Positions 1 to 9,763 of a DNA stretch of 26,158 bases are shown here, one piece after another. The position numbers and the translations under genes are program-made. The stretch comes from Guillardia theta CCMP2712. Lineage: Eukaryota; Cryptophyceae; Pyrenomonadales; Geminigeraceae. Position 1 is the stretch's first letter, and the number at the start of each line of letters is the position of its first letter. The stretch spans positions 21,928 to 48,085 of the forward strand of contig NW_005434418.1 of the NCBI RefSeq assembly GCF_000315625.1, in the 5' to 3' direction. A model generated the notes under the pieces. That model was not told the origin of the DNA. It ran no database searches and saw only the letters and a program-made list of their open reading frames with translations.

Positions 1-320
1 TCCTCCTTCCTCCTTCTCTTCCCCTCCTTGCTTCCTTCCCCCCCTCCACCCCCCCCCCCCCCCCTTTCACTCCTCCCTCTTTCTCCTTCTCCTCCTCCTT
101 CCTTCTTCCTCCTTCCTCCCCTCTCCCCCCTCCCCACCCCTCCTCATTCTCCTCCTTCCCCTCCTCCTCGTGCTCGAACAATACCAATAAGTCTTTCCGT
201 CTCCTCATCTTCTCTCCTACCCTGCCCCCCCCCGCAACTCTCCCCTCCAATCTCTCCCCTCCTCCTTCTGTTCCCTGCTCCTCCCCAGTCCTTCCCCTTG
301 CTCTCTCTTACTCTCCGCAG
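1..320 (+). other. Pyrimidine-rich intron or intergenic tract
   Basis: Almost entirely C and T, including a run of about 15 C near position 50. It ends in a good 3' splice site (polypyrimidine tract then CAG at 318-320). The open frame across it encodes only Pro/Ser/Leu low complexity and is not credible protein. I read it as the end of an intron of the gene whose next exon begins at 321; the upstream exon lies outside the window. Confidence 0.5.
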
Positions 321-877
321 CATTCCAAGAGCAGATTACAACACCAGCGACAGGACACAAGTCAAGCTGTACGATCTCTTCCTCCGAGTAGGCGGGCACC
401 CGGACTGTTACATCCCCAAGGTCTTTCACTGATGCCTGCCGAATCATCCGGTGACAGCCGTTACAGGACGAGGTCGGAAGGTTCCTGGACATGACTCTCG
501 ACCGTTACACCGAGTTCCTGCTCCTTCAGCTGGGCAAGGAGCTCGGCTGGCCAGCTGGGGTGTGGATAACGCAGTCAGAAGCCCCTCGTGGTCATCGCAG
601 GTACAGAAGAGCCGTTTCGTTCGCCTCCAGGCCCTCCGCTGCTGGAGGAGGAGGAGGAGGAGGAGGAGGAGGAGGATCCGTGTGCGGAGCGGGAGGAAAG
701 TTTTTGCTGAACGGAAGGGCCTCGGTAACTGTCGAGAGCACAGAGGAGAGAGAGGGGCGGGAGAGGGGGCGGGCGACAGCAGGAGCAAGAGAGCGGAAGC
801 GAGGGCCCATCCATCTTCTCACTCTGCCGCTCCGTGGGCTGAGGGCGCTCGGGAAGATACGAGGGAAGAGGAGTTAA
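321..877 (+). CDS. 3' exons of an unrecognised gene
   Basis: Two exons look real. The first starts at 321 after a CT-rich acceptor. The second starts at 467 and encodes DEVGRFLDMTLDRYTEF followed by LLLQLGKELGWPAGVW, ordinary globular sequence unlike the low-complexity surroundings. The first exon can end at 420 (donor GTCTTT, 46-nt intron) or at about 389 (donor GTAGGC, 78-nt intron). Both keep phase 0, so I cannot choose between them. The frame stays open to a TAA at 875-877 but passes through a GGA run that would give about ten Gly. A good donor at 601 (CAG then GTACAG) may instead end the coding exon before that run. I do not recognise a family. The gene starts upstream of the window. Confidence 0.5.
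643..675 (+). repeat. (GGA)n microsatellite
   Basis: About eleven tandem GGA triplets. If translated in the frame of the preceding exon they give polyglycine, but they more probably lie in an intron or 3' flank. Similar purine-rich triplet tracts recur in the window at 10513-10567, 18182-18217, 20625-20690 and 25330-25460. Confidence 0.9.
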
Positions 878-1280
878 CAGCAGTTGTTGACAAAGAACAA
901 GTTACAGTCACTAGCCTAGTCTGATCAGCCTGCCAGTCCGCTGGTCCGGTCGATGATCCGTCTTCAGCCTGGCAGCCGTGCTGGCGTACTGCGCAGCGCC
1001 TGCACTGTGAGAGTTGGGGCAGTACGGGGGTGACGGAAGTGACTGTGGGCCCTGGCGCGTCCAGCCATGTGGTGTTGTACCTGTCTGTATCGTACAACAT
1101 CACATGTTCATTTGAGCACATCTGATTCTGAAGAAGGGGCAAGCAGTGATTCTTCTCAGTCTTGACAAGATCAAAATCAGGATCATAACAATGTGATCGA
1201 GAGTCAACGTACATGTCGGTCAATCTTCTTAGAGGCTAGAATCCCTCCAACACGTTTATCTCTAAAGCAAATCAAAGAGA
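878..1280. other. Intergenic gap between convergent genes
   Basis: This gap separates the apparent 3' end of the + strand gene at 321-877 from the stop codon of the - strand gene at 1281. A 134-codon open frame on the - strand (1223-819) starts at a non-ATG codon and shows no recognisable domain. I see no RNA gene, clear poly(A) signal or repeat here. Confidence 0.5.
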
Positions 1281-2229
1281 TCAATCATTGAACCCCTCGA
1301 GAGCAGTCGAACTTGGAAAGGCCGAGCATGCGTTCCTTGCTTCAACAACTTTCCAAGACGGCAATCTCCCTGATAGAATGTGATAAGTGAGACGTAAGGG
1401 ATGACGCGATTCGCAAACAATCCGCATTGCAGGAGCTGGTCCCCCGACCTGGTGACGAATTGCTACAACGGTATAGACATACTTCGCCCATGGGCGCGAA
1501 CTTCGCAAGTAGCCATGAGACGCCGGCGGCCGTACCCACCAAACTGTCGATCATCGTACCTGGAAGCTAGGGTAGAATCTTTGTAGGCAAAGGTTTTCGC
1601 CTTCGCTCCGTGCCGCCCGGTCGTCCATCACTGCCTCTTGATACTCTTCCAGTCTCCATGACTCAAGGAGAAACACCTCCACGCCCCAAACCTGATCATC
1701 TTCCCACTTCACCTTGTACCTGGTCTGCATCGATGAAATAAAGCAATCTTCTATTCTCTTTCTTTTTTTCACGCCATCTCATCAACATATGCTGCAACAT
1801 TTTGTGCGAGTCTTGCAGGAAACCATCCAGTATGAATACATGCTGAGTTTCATTATCCACAGCATTCAGCAGAGCTCACAGGAAGCCAGCATTTGTCTTC
1901 TGCAAATCAGTTTCACGTACAGTTTTCCTTGCAGCAATCCACTGAAACATGAAGCCAACTCACCCCCCAGACCTCCCTGTCACTGCAGAGCGAATGCAAG
2001 GCCTGCAAGAGACTCCGCTCGAGCTCCTTCTTCTCAACCGCATACTTCTGCTCGAGCTCCTTCTTCTCAACCGCATACTTGTGATTGGTAAGCCATCGCC
2101 TCTGCTCCTGGTCTTTGCAGCTCTTGATCATATCATGAGTTTGTGAGACAGACTCGAGCAGCAAGCTCACTAAGTCTCTCTTGCTGTCGTCTGGCTCGTC
2201 GTTCCTTCGCAGCTTCTGTCCTCTCGGGA
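1281..2229 (-). CDS. Small gene with 11-residue coiled-coil repeat; unrecognised
   Basis: Three exons on the - strand join in phase 0: 2229-1964, 1724-1560 and 1448-1281 (stop at 1283-1281). The acceptors end in CAG and the donors are GTGAGT and GTACGA. The first exon is charged and contains a perfect 11-residue duplication, KYAVEKKELEQ then KYAVEKKELER, an obvious coiled-coil segment. The second exon encodes RYKVKWEDDQVWGVEVF and an acidic helix-like stretch. The third is less distinctive. No in-frame ATG lies upstream of the internal Met in HDMIKS. Either translation starts there or a 5' exon lies further upstream, since 2229 sits directly after a usable acceptor. No family is recognised. 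The exon chain is inferred from frame continuity only. Confidence 0.5.
2017..2082 (-). repeat. 2 x 33-bp tandem repeat inside exon
   Basis: Two 33-bp copies (2017-2049 and 2050-2082) differ only at the last two bases. They encode the 11-residue unit of the coiled coil. Because 33 is a multiple of three, the duplication keeps the frame. The unit length matches a hendecad coiled-coil period rather than a heptad. Confidence 0.9.
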
Positions 2230-2249
2230 CTGATGTTATTGAACCAACT

Positions 2250-2375
2250 CTATTATGCAGAGAAGTCAAATGATTCGAACTTTATTCTATGATTTCATGG
2301 TGTTCTTATGTAGACAAGTCAATTCATGGTGTTCTTATTATGTAGAGAAGTCAAATGATTCTGATTTGATCTCCA
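2250..2375. repeat. Short imperfect direct repeats upstream of the coiled-coil gene
   Basis: The words TTCATGGTGTTCTTAT and GTAGAGAAGTCAAATGATTC (or close variants) recur two to three times between 2250 and 2375, spaced about 35-85 bp apart. They lie just 5' of the first exon of the - strand gene and may be local tandem duplications of its 5' region. Confidence 0.65.
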
Positions 2376-2421
2376 TTCTTTGATTCATCAGTCATCAGCG
2401 GCTTATTATTGAAAAACGATC

Positions 2422-2560
2422 ACCAGTCTTTTACTCAAAGTTAAGTTTAATTAGTACGAGGACAATCAGGAGAGTACTAAAAGTCCAAAAGACAGTAATT
2501 ACTATTTAGAAGCAGCCGTTATACTGCCCACTGCTGTCCCCAAAACTACTACCACCCGCG
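2422..2560. repeat. Dispersed repeat, copy 1
   Basis: The block from TTTTACTCAAAGTTAAGTT through AGTACGAGGACAATCAGGA to CTGCTGTCCCC recurs at 13824-13985 in the same order and orientation. The two copies are nearly identical over the first 50 bp and again around CTGCTGTCCCC. They differ by an indel of about 35 bp between these blocks. No protein or known RNA is recognised in it. Confidence 0.85.
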
Positions 2561-2773
2561 CTAGCTGCCTGAGGCGGGCTCGAAAAATGAGTAGGACCGG
2601 TCCTAGTACCACTCTATGACCTCCTACATATTGTAGTGGTCTAGTAGTACTCAGATCACTTCAGATTCATACCACAAGACCTAGTCGAGATACCGAAATA
2701 GAGCTTTTCCTAGTACCAGGTCTTAGCTTCCTAACGAATATGGTGGATCCTCTGTACCAGCCTCTCTTTTATC
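2561..2773. other. Non-coding stretch with palindromic words
   Basis: No gene is visible. It contains a perfect 14-bp palindrome, TAGGACCGGTCCTA (2592-2605), and several TAGTACC / GGTACTA-type words. It sits between dispersed repeat copy 1 and the C-rich motif array and may belong to the same element. Confidence 0.4.
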
Positions 2774-3660
2774 ACCCCACCCTCAAATTTTTTCACAATT
2801 TCTCTTCTTCTTGGGGGTAGGCAGAACCAACTCCCCCCCACCCCTATGCTCATCAATTTTTACCCTACCCTACCCTATAATGTCATAAATTGGTCTTCGA
2901 TTTCAAAGATGGTTTTATGTTAGATGAGTTTTGAAAATTGTTCTGAACATTTGAAACATAAAACTTATTTCTGTTGAAATAAGAAGCTTATTCAAATAAT
3001 GTTCAAACCCTTCCTCCAAAGTTTCAAATTAAAAGGAATCAGGAAGTCGGGGTGGGTCTATAAACTTTCTGCTCCGTACCCCAATACCCCATTAGAAACT
3101 ACCCACCTCAACGCTAAACCATGCACTACCCTACCTACTATGATGTTTTATCCACCCACCCACAGTCCAATCTTCCTTGACCCCTACCCCTGCAAATAAG
3201 TACGTTTTTTTTTTTGCCTACCCCCTGGACTCAGTCACCTTTTGGCTCACCAATTATTCAGTACCCCTTGAAACTCCCATCTTTTCACCTACAAATTTGA
3301 TTGCCTTCTATCCCCACCCTGGTTTTTCATGTACCCCCTGCAACCCCTGAGAACAACAAATCCCGATTCGACTACCCTACCCCTCGTTCACGTACCATCA
3401 CCCCACCAGGCATTTTCCGTCTTCGCTCACCCCCTGAGCATCACACCACTACCCCTCATTCTTAGGGATAACACCTCTGATCAAACCACGATTCACCACC
3501 CCCATATCTCATGTACCACCCAGTGAATAGGTCTCGTCAACCACCCCTACCCTCTTTCCCTAACACTTTTGTTACTCTGTGACACTATGGAGTACCCCCT
3601 TTACTATACAACTACCCTACCGTGTATTTGAAATGCTATACCCCACCCCTCACTTTGGCC
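2774..3660 (+). repeat. C-rich motif array (CCACCCC / TACCCC words)
   Basis: Short C-rich words such as TACCCC, CCACCCC and CTACCCCTACCC recur on the + strand roughly every 20-45 bp, separated by ordinary A/T-containing sequence. An AT-rich block without the words lies at 2880-3050. This is not a simple tandem repeat: spacers are unrelated and only the C-rich words are kept. Open frames here (such as 2999-3199 and 3329-3526) are short and give no recognisable protein. The same type of array occurs at 13018-13310, 22171-22330 and 23905-24035, and on the opposite strand at 22363-22936 and 24080-24300. Confidence 0.75.
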
Positions 3661-4376
3661 TTCTTCTCCCGCCCCCTCCCGCCGCCGCTCAATGCTGGCT
3701 CCTCTTGCATCTTCTGAAAGCGGCAGTATCAGCCATTGCGCGTTCTCATAACCCGTTCATGCTTTCATGCTGTCCTGATAGCTCTATCTCAACGACCCTT
3801 CCTCCTCCCTGCTTCTGCCATATTTCCTTTTCCTCTTCCATCTCTCATCCGAATTGTTCCCTCCTTCAGTTCTCGACCACTGTATGCAAGACTCCATTCT
3901 GGCTTCTTCTCACCCCTTCATCAAACTTTTGATTTGATATCGTCGTAACATTCATTATCATTCATTCTAGCCCATTGAATTTCTGTACGCTATGCTCGAG
4001 TAGTCAGAACAGCTCAAATGGTCAGCAAGTCGTATTGCACGATGTTTTCCTAGCTCTGGGTGGATCAAGGCAGAGTTTACGTTTGGATGCATTAACGTGT
4101 GATAGTGCATGAAAACTGTAACTAACGTGGTAACTTAAGTTTCCATTTCACGAACTTTTGTTATGTTTGTCAAATGTTGAAAACCAATTCTGTCACGTTC
4201 TCACTTTCTTGCAGTGGCAAGAGCGGACCTGTACAGTTTGTAAATTGTGGATCAGATGGCCTGACATACACGGGGAATGCCTTCATTTTGATCATTGTAT
4301 CTGGACACATTGTGCAATTCCATCTGTAAAAACGAACTGTAAAAACTGTAAATCTGTTGACGATCAACGGAGATAA
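3661..4376. other. Pyrimidine-rich gap and 5' region of the PUF gene
   Basis: 3661-3950 is CT-rich with no credible ORF. From about 4100 the composition changes and leads into the PUF start codon. Three closely spaced CTGTAAA words occur at 4324-4351. I cannot place a promoter or transcription start. Confidence 0.4.
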
Positions 4377-6089
4377 AATGAGTGAAGAATACGAGGATGT
4401 TCTCCTACCAGGTACTGACTCAGACTGTCAAAGCTCACGAGACTGAGACGTGTTTACCAGGTACTTCTGTATCTAACAGCGGGCAGCATAGAGCTAGAAG
4501 GTAACTCAGAGATGGACATCTAAACTTGATTTGAGGGTTTCCCCAGTGCCCCTCCGGCAGTTGCTACCAACATGGCTTCCTTCGGCTTTGCCCCCTTTAC
4601 GGACACAACTGACAGTCCATCAAACAATGTTGCTGACCAACAACTCAGGGCGAGCTTAGGTACTATTTTCTTCTGCGAAATTATACCTTTGCTCAAGATG
4701 TATTGCAATCGGATTTCTTTTGGTTCATTCGTTTCTATATACCTTGACACTTGCCTGCAGAGTATTACAAATACTATCACTCTCAGAAACCGATTGATCC
4801 AAGACTTCCTCCACCTTTGTATGATTGGAGGTAGAGAAATCGTTCGAGAATCTAGAGGAATTTATAGTTGTGTAGTGCACACGTCGACCTCCATGCCGAC
4901 TCCGATTTCCTCCAGAGGTTTGACAACATGGGGATCCAAGACGGTCAAAGGTGCAGAAACTGTCTAAGAATCTTGTTGTGTGACCAGCTATACAGGGCAA
5001 TGGATCCCAACTCTAACCTCTACTACAGTGAAGAGGGTGTGGGACTCCTTCCACATCGAGAAGAGGACGAATCATGGTCCCATGGTGTCGTGGAAGGTGC
5101 TGGAGAGGGTCAGGGCAATGTATCAAAAGCTAGTGGCAAGGAGTCTGAGAAGCATGCCTCTGGTAACTTTAGACTTTCGCTGCTGAATCAACCGTTTTCC
5201 TTGCTTCGTTCCTCACCTTTTGCTTTGCGCTGTGCAGGTTTACCCAACCTTCACAAGAGCGTTATAGATCGCATCCAAGAAGATTTTCCGAGGTATATTA
5301 CTTGATCTTGACCCAATTCAAACTTATCCTTCGCTTCCAGAACCCCTTCTCCAGTTTTTGCTTTGACAGGGGGAGTGCCCCCTAAACCAGCGCACTCCAA
5401 ACCGCTTCCGTCGCCTTCGAATAAGGTAACATCTTGTATTCTGCGTCGTCTGTGTCGTGTAAACTGCTGCTAATCAGGGAAAGAAGAATATGCACGTCAT
5501 AGAATCAGAAATACGTGAACAGGTTTCATCCTGGGAGGCGTGAATGTAGATGGTGTGGGACTTACAAATGACATTCAGCAACGGGTTGAAGCAGGGTCCA
5601 TGAATTACAGAACACTGGATTCTAGCAAGATGACTCCTCTGATGGGCGCTCTTCAAGATTCTGGATTTCAAGGGCTGAACTCGGGTAGAATCACGCTACC
5701 ACCAGGGATGCAGCAGGTAAACTCTTTCACCAGCTCCGCGAAGTGTGCATTTGTATGACGTAACTTTTTACAGACCTTGGATATGGTGCAAGAGAGTGCA
5801 GAGGAGGAATACTCCAGAAGCTCCGACACGTCTGATGACAGGCCGATCGGGAGGCACGATAGCAACGAGGCTTATGCCGGAATCAACTGGATGGGATCCA
5901 ACATGGAGAACAATCGAATGGGCAATTTGGGCAATGTTGATTTGCAGGTTGTTTGCGAGAGAGACATATTGCTACTGTGTGAGACTTCTAATATTCACTG
6001 TATACAGCATCAACTTGCAGCTCAGCTTCTCCTGCAGGTAATTTTGAAACGAATTGATCAGCGACATCTTCTGACTCTCGTGAACCAAA

Positions 6090-6124
<35 letters not shown>

Positions 6125-9100
6125 GCAGCAACAGGTCTGAGTGATTGAAATCCAGGAAGGTTGTGTAAATTTTTGAATTTTTTAGACACAGCAACATTAT
6201 GGACTTCCATCGAATCTCATGGGCTATGGAAGTAATTTACCCCCCGGATACCCACAGGTGGCACGACAATGGGGCTGAATTCGATTGCTGATTTATTTTG
6301 CGTGTAAAGGCTGGTGCAAATATGATGCCAGGAATGGCAAATCTTGCAACTGGAGGACTGAGGAATAATAATGTGCCATTCTCTGCTCAAATGGGTATGA
6401 TGCAAGGAATGCCTCAGAATCAAATGTCGCCCATGGGCATGGGCTCGTTTCAGGTGTGCCTTGAACCTCGATTGCACATGTTTTTGAGACCTTCTTTTTC
6501 AAAGAACCCTGAGATGGAACAGCAAATATGGGCTCAACAAAGCGCTGGAGTAGCGGGACTGAACTCAGGCTTGGGTGGAGGGATGTCCAATCTGAACTCT
6601 GTTGCAATGCAAGGAATGATGGCAAATTTCTCAATGGGTGGTATGCGCGCTGGAGCACCTGGAGTTCAAACAGGAATGCAGGTATGCGCATTACCTCAGA
6701 AGTTGTGGTCCTGACAGGTCTTGTAGAACATGGCTGGTATGCAAGGGATGCCCAATATGGGAGCTGGTAGGGTTTTTTTTTTCATGATGGGGTTGTGGTA
6801 ATTGTGACGATTTGCACAGGAATGAATCCGGCTGTTATTTCACAGATGAAAGCAATTTTTGATCAATTCGGAGGTGCGAATGTAGCACAGCAGATGCATC
6901 CTCAGATGCAGGACATGGACAGCGTGCTTGGCCACATGCATCAGTTGCAGAACATGAGTCTTGGAACTCCAGGCCACGCCGGCTCGAACGTGCCGAGTGG
7001 CATGCTCAATCACCAAGAGCAAGGGATGCGCGGGCGTCACTACAGTGGTGGAAAGTCTCATGGTGGAGATAGGGGCGGCAGATATCCAGGAGACAGTCAG
7101 CGCAGTCCTTTGCTGGAAGAGGTATGTCAATGACGCTGGGTTTTACAACTCACGCTTGCTGTTAGTTTCGCAGCGCGAAGGCCCGTAAGCTCGAATTACG
7201 TGACATTCTGTCCCATTGCGAGGTCACTGAGAGCAGAGTGCCTTTGAACGAGTTGACCGTGTTACAGGAGTTCTGTCGCGATCAGCATGGATCCAGATTC
7301 ATCCAGGTGCTTCTGTTACTTTGGTTGATAGCTTCCGTAAATTTCCTTTACAGACAAAGCTGGATGGTGCCAATGCTCAAGACCGTCAACTCGTATTCGA
7401 GGCCCTGCTTCCCAGGTGTGAAAATGAGACAGAGCTTGGAGCCCCTGACTCGTTTTCTAGTTCCGTGGGATTGATGACTGATCTCTTTGGAAACTATGTT
7501 GTGCAAAAATTTTTGGAGAGAGGTGATGGATCGCGCTCTTCCTCTCTCTGATTTCGCTGACTTCGATTGTGAAGGCACCATGGAACAAAAGCACGCTCTT
7601 GCTGACTGCATGAGGACCAAAGTATGTCAAATGAGATCTCGTGAAGAATGGCAGGAATCGCCTGACTTGTTCTATCCCCCAGGTGCTTGAGTTGTCACTG
7701 GACATGTACGGATGCCGTGTAGTCCAGAAGGCTATCGAGGTGACGGGCAGCTTTTGACAGCCTGGAGCCTTGGCTGAAGCATCCCGTAGGTGATCGAAGG
7801 GCCGAGACAGGAGCAGCTCGTTCGAGAACTGCAAGGAAATGTGATGAAATGCGTCAGAGATCAGAATGGAAACCATGTCATCCAGGTCCTAGACGAAGAA
7901 TGCATGATTGTCAATGACCTGCAAGATAGAAATGTATCGAACGCTCGGCGCCTGAGACCGTGCAATTCATTGTCGAAGATTTCATCGGGCAGGTTTGGAT
8001 CGCAACTGTATTTTGGCAGGGATGTTCACTTGTGTTTCAAGGTGGTGCAACTGGCGATGCATCCTTACGGCTGCCGAGTCATCCAGCGTATCTTGGAGCA
8101 TTGCAAACATGATCAGGTGAGCACGAACAGAGGTGATTTCAAGGGGATGGGTGGAGCTGAAGCCTGTGGGTTAGGTTGCTCCAATCCTCTCGGAGATAGT
8201 GAGAAGTGCAAAGGAGCTTGTTCACGACCAGTATGGCAACTATGTTGTACAGGTGAAGCATGAGCTGACCTGACGCCTCGTGGTATGACGGCTGTGTCGC
8301 AGCATGTGCTCGAGCACGGTAGAGGCCAAGACCGCGAAGCTATCCTACAGAAGTGCGAAGGACAGATCGTGGCGATGTCGCAGGTTCTTGCGTACCAAGT
8401 GTTCCCCCCTCATAATTGCTGACTTGTTTGTCTGATCAGCACAAATTCGCATCCAATGTCGTCGAGAAGCTGCTGCAGGTCTTGCTTGTGACGTGCGAGC
8501 TCGAATCCTGCTGACCCGATGCTCGAAACATGCAGTTCTCGGACGCAGAAACACGAGCGGTGAGTGGACCTGAAGCTGTGCGCCTGTGCCTTGCTGACAG
8601 TGAGTGCAGAGAATTCTCGATGAAGTCACTGGCAACCAGCCCTCGGGTGCCCCGTCGGTCTTGGACATGATGAGGGATGCCTATGGTACCTCTCACGCTC
8701 GTCACGTCAGTTGATTCACAACCCTGTCCTCAGGCAACTATGTTGTACAAAAGGCTCTGGACGTGTGCGAGGGTGTCGGTCAGTCGATTCTGTAGAGCCT
8801 GACGAGTCTTGACTCTTGTGCCGTCAGACCGCGCGCGTCTCATCGCCGCTATCAGGGAGCATCTTCCCGCCGTCAGGAAGTCAGTCGCTGTCTCCCCTGC
8901 CTCCCTGCCTCACCCGCCCTGCAGGTTCACGTACGGCAAGCACATCATCGCGCACATCGAGAAGCTGGAGGCCATGGCGAAAGGCTACCCGAGCGACAAC
9001 TACGGCAACCAGATGATGATGATGCCTGACGCCGGCATGGGCTACGTGGGCTGCATCGACGACATGCAGGCACATGGTCAACAAGGTGTGGCAGGTGGTG

Positions 9101-9192
9101 AAGGCTCGTGCAGTCAAGAGACTGATGCCAGCGCAGGGCTCATGCAGATGCAGCAGATGAACGCCATGGGGCTTCATGCGGACCAGAGCTGA
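4377..9192 (+). CDS. Pumilio / PUF-family RNA-binding protein, plant-type N-terminus
   Basis: A sequence-specific mRNA-binding regulator, expected to be cytoplasmic and to act on 3' UTRs. I trace about 33 exons, giving roughly 1010 residues. The start ATG at 4377 (MSEEYEDVLLP) follows an A at -3. The N-terminal half carries motifs of plant Pumilios (NABP region): RSAPPAV, EYYKYYHSQKPIDPRLPPPL, DWRF and DFPRTPSPVF. Next come Met/Asn/Gln-rich segments, including an all-Gln exon (6093-6134). The C-terminal PUF domain runs from 7181 (ARKLELRDILSH) to about 9000, with eight repeats. Their base-reading residues are R1 SR..Q, R2 NY..Q, R3 CR..Q, R4 NH..Q, R5 CR..Q, R6 NY..Q, R7 SN..E and R8 NY..Q. 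These match human PUM1, so the predicted target is 5'-UGUAUAUA. The tail is Met/Gln-rich and ends at TGA 9190-9192. The junction between 5426 and 5522 is unresolved; all other junctions keep frame. Confidence 0.93.
6093..6134 (+). repeat. CAG/CAA repeat forming a whole exon
   Basis: Fourteen codons, all CAG or CAA, lie between an acceptor (ACCAAACAG) and a donor (CAACAG then GTCTGA). They encode 14 Gln in the low-complexity middle of the PUF protein. Every CAG is itself a possible 3' splice site. Confidence 0.85.
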
Positions 9193-9560
9193 CGGGAGGA
9201 GGGAGGAAATGGGCTTGAAGGGGAGGAAGGGAAAGCCAGTGTAGAACATCTGTTGCAGGTGTTGGACTGGCAGAGACATCAACTCCATCGTTTCATCATG
9301 ATCGTTCGTCATCGAAGTGTACAGATGTGAACAGAGTGTCGACGGCATGTTAAGAGAATGTTTCAAATATTGTATACACGTGTACAAGAGCCGAAATCTC
9401 AAATGTAATTACAAGACCTGCGGCTCGAGTATTGATTGGTAAAGGAGACAGGGAGAGCCGCTGTAAAACTTGCCGGCGTTCCTGGAATGTTTTGTATACT
9501 GTGTCTTATTCTTGTAGAGTTGAGTAGATTCTCTGTATTTAGGACCCTGTTGAAGACTTT
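9193..9560 (+). promoter_or_regulatory. UGUA-rich 3' flank / 3' UTR of the PUF gene
   Basis: Nine TGTA tetramers occur between 9240 and 9541: at 9240, 9318, 9371, 9381, 9404, 9462, 9493, 9513 and 9534. Three extend towards the Pumilio element: TGTATACA (9371), TGTATACT (9493) and TGTATTTA (9534). UGUA is the core read by PUF repeats 8 to 5. It is also the CFIm poly(A)-site motif, so the cluster could serve either role. No AATAAA is present. Confidence 0.5.
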
Positions 9561-9763
9561 TCTAAGTTTTTCTTTGACTATAAATGATCCATTTATCTAA
9601 ACACCAACAGTTCTCCTCCTCTATCTCCTCCCGCACTCACTTGCCGTTACTTCCAGCGTTGTCATCCTGGTTTCCCTTCCTTCTTCTCGTTACCCTGCTC
9701 TACCTCTCCTGTCAGAGGAAGGTTTCGTCACTGCACCTCCTGCTCCCGTCATCGGCCTCTACC
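9561..9763 (-). other. 3' flank of the Cys/His-cluster gene
   Basis: No coding evidence. This is the tail-to-tail gap between the PUF gene (+) and the - strand gene that stops at 9764. The + strand open frame 9584-10213 is antisense to real coding sequence. No canonical AATAAA is seen on either strand. Confidence 0.5.

Noticed and set aside
28-432. 134-codon open frame of mostly Pro, Ser and Leu
   Set aside because: It starts at TTG and is the translation of a CT-rich tract. Only the part after the acceptor at 320 looks like real protein, and it is called as an exon.
2861-2875. TACCC x 3, telomere-like
   Set aside because: Only three units, embedded in the wider ACCCC word array and flanked by unique DNA. 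It is too short and irregular for an interstitial telomere.
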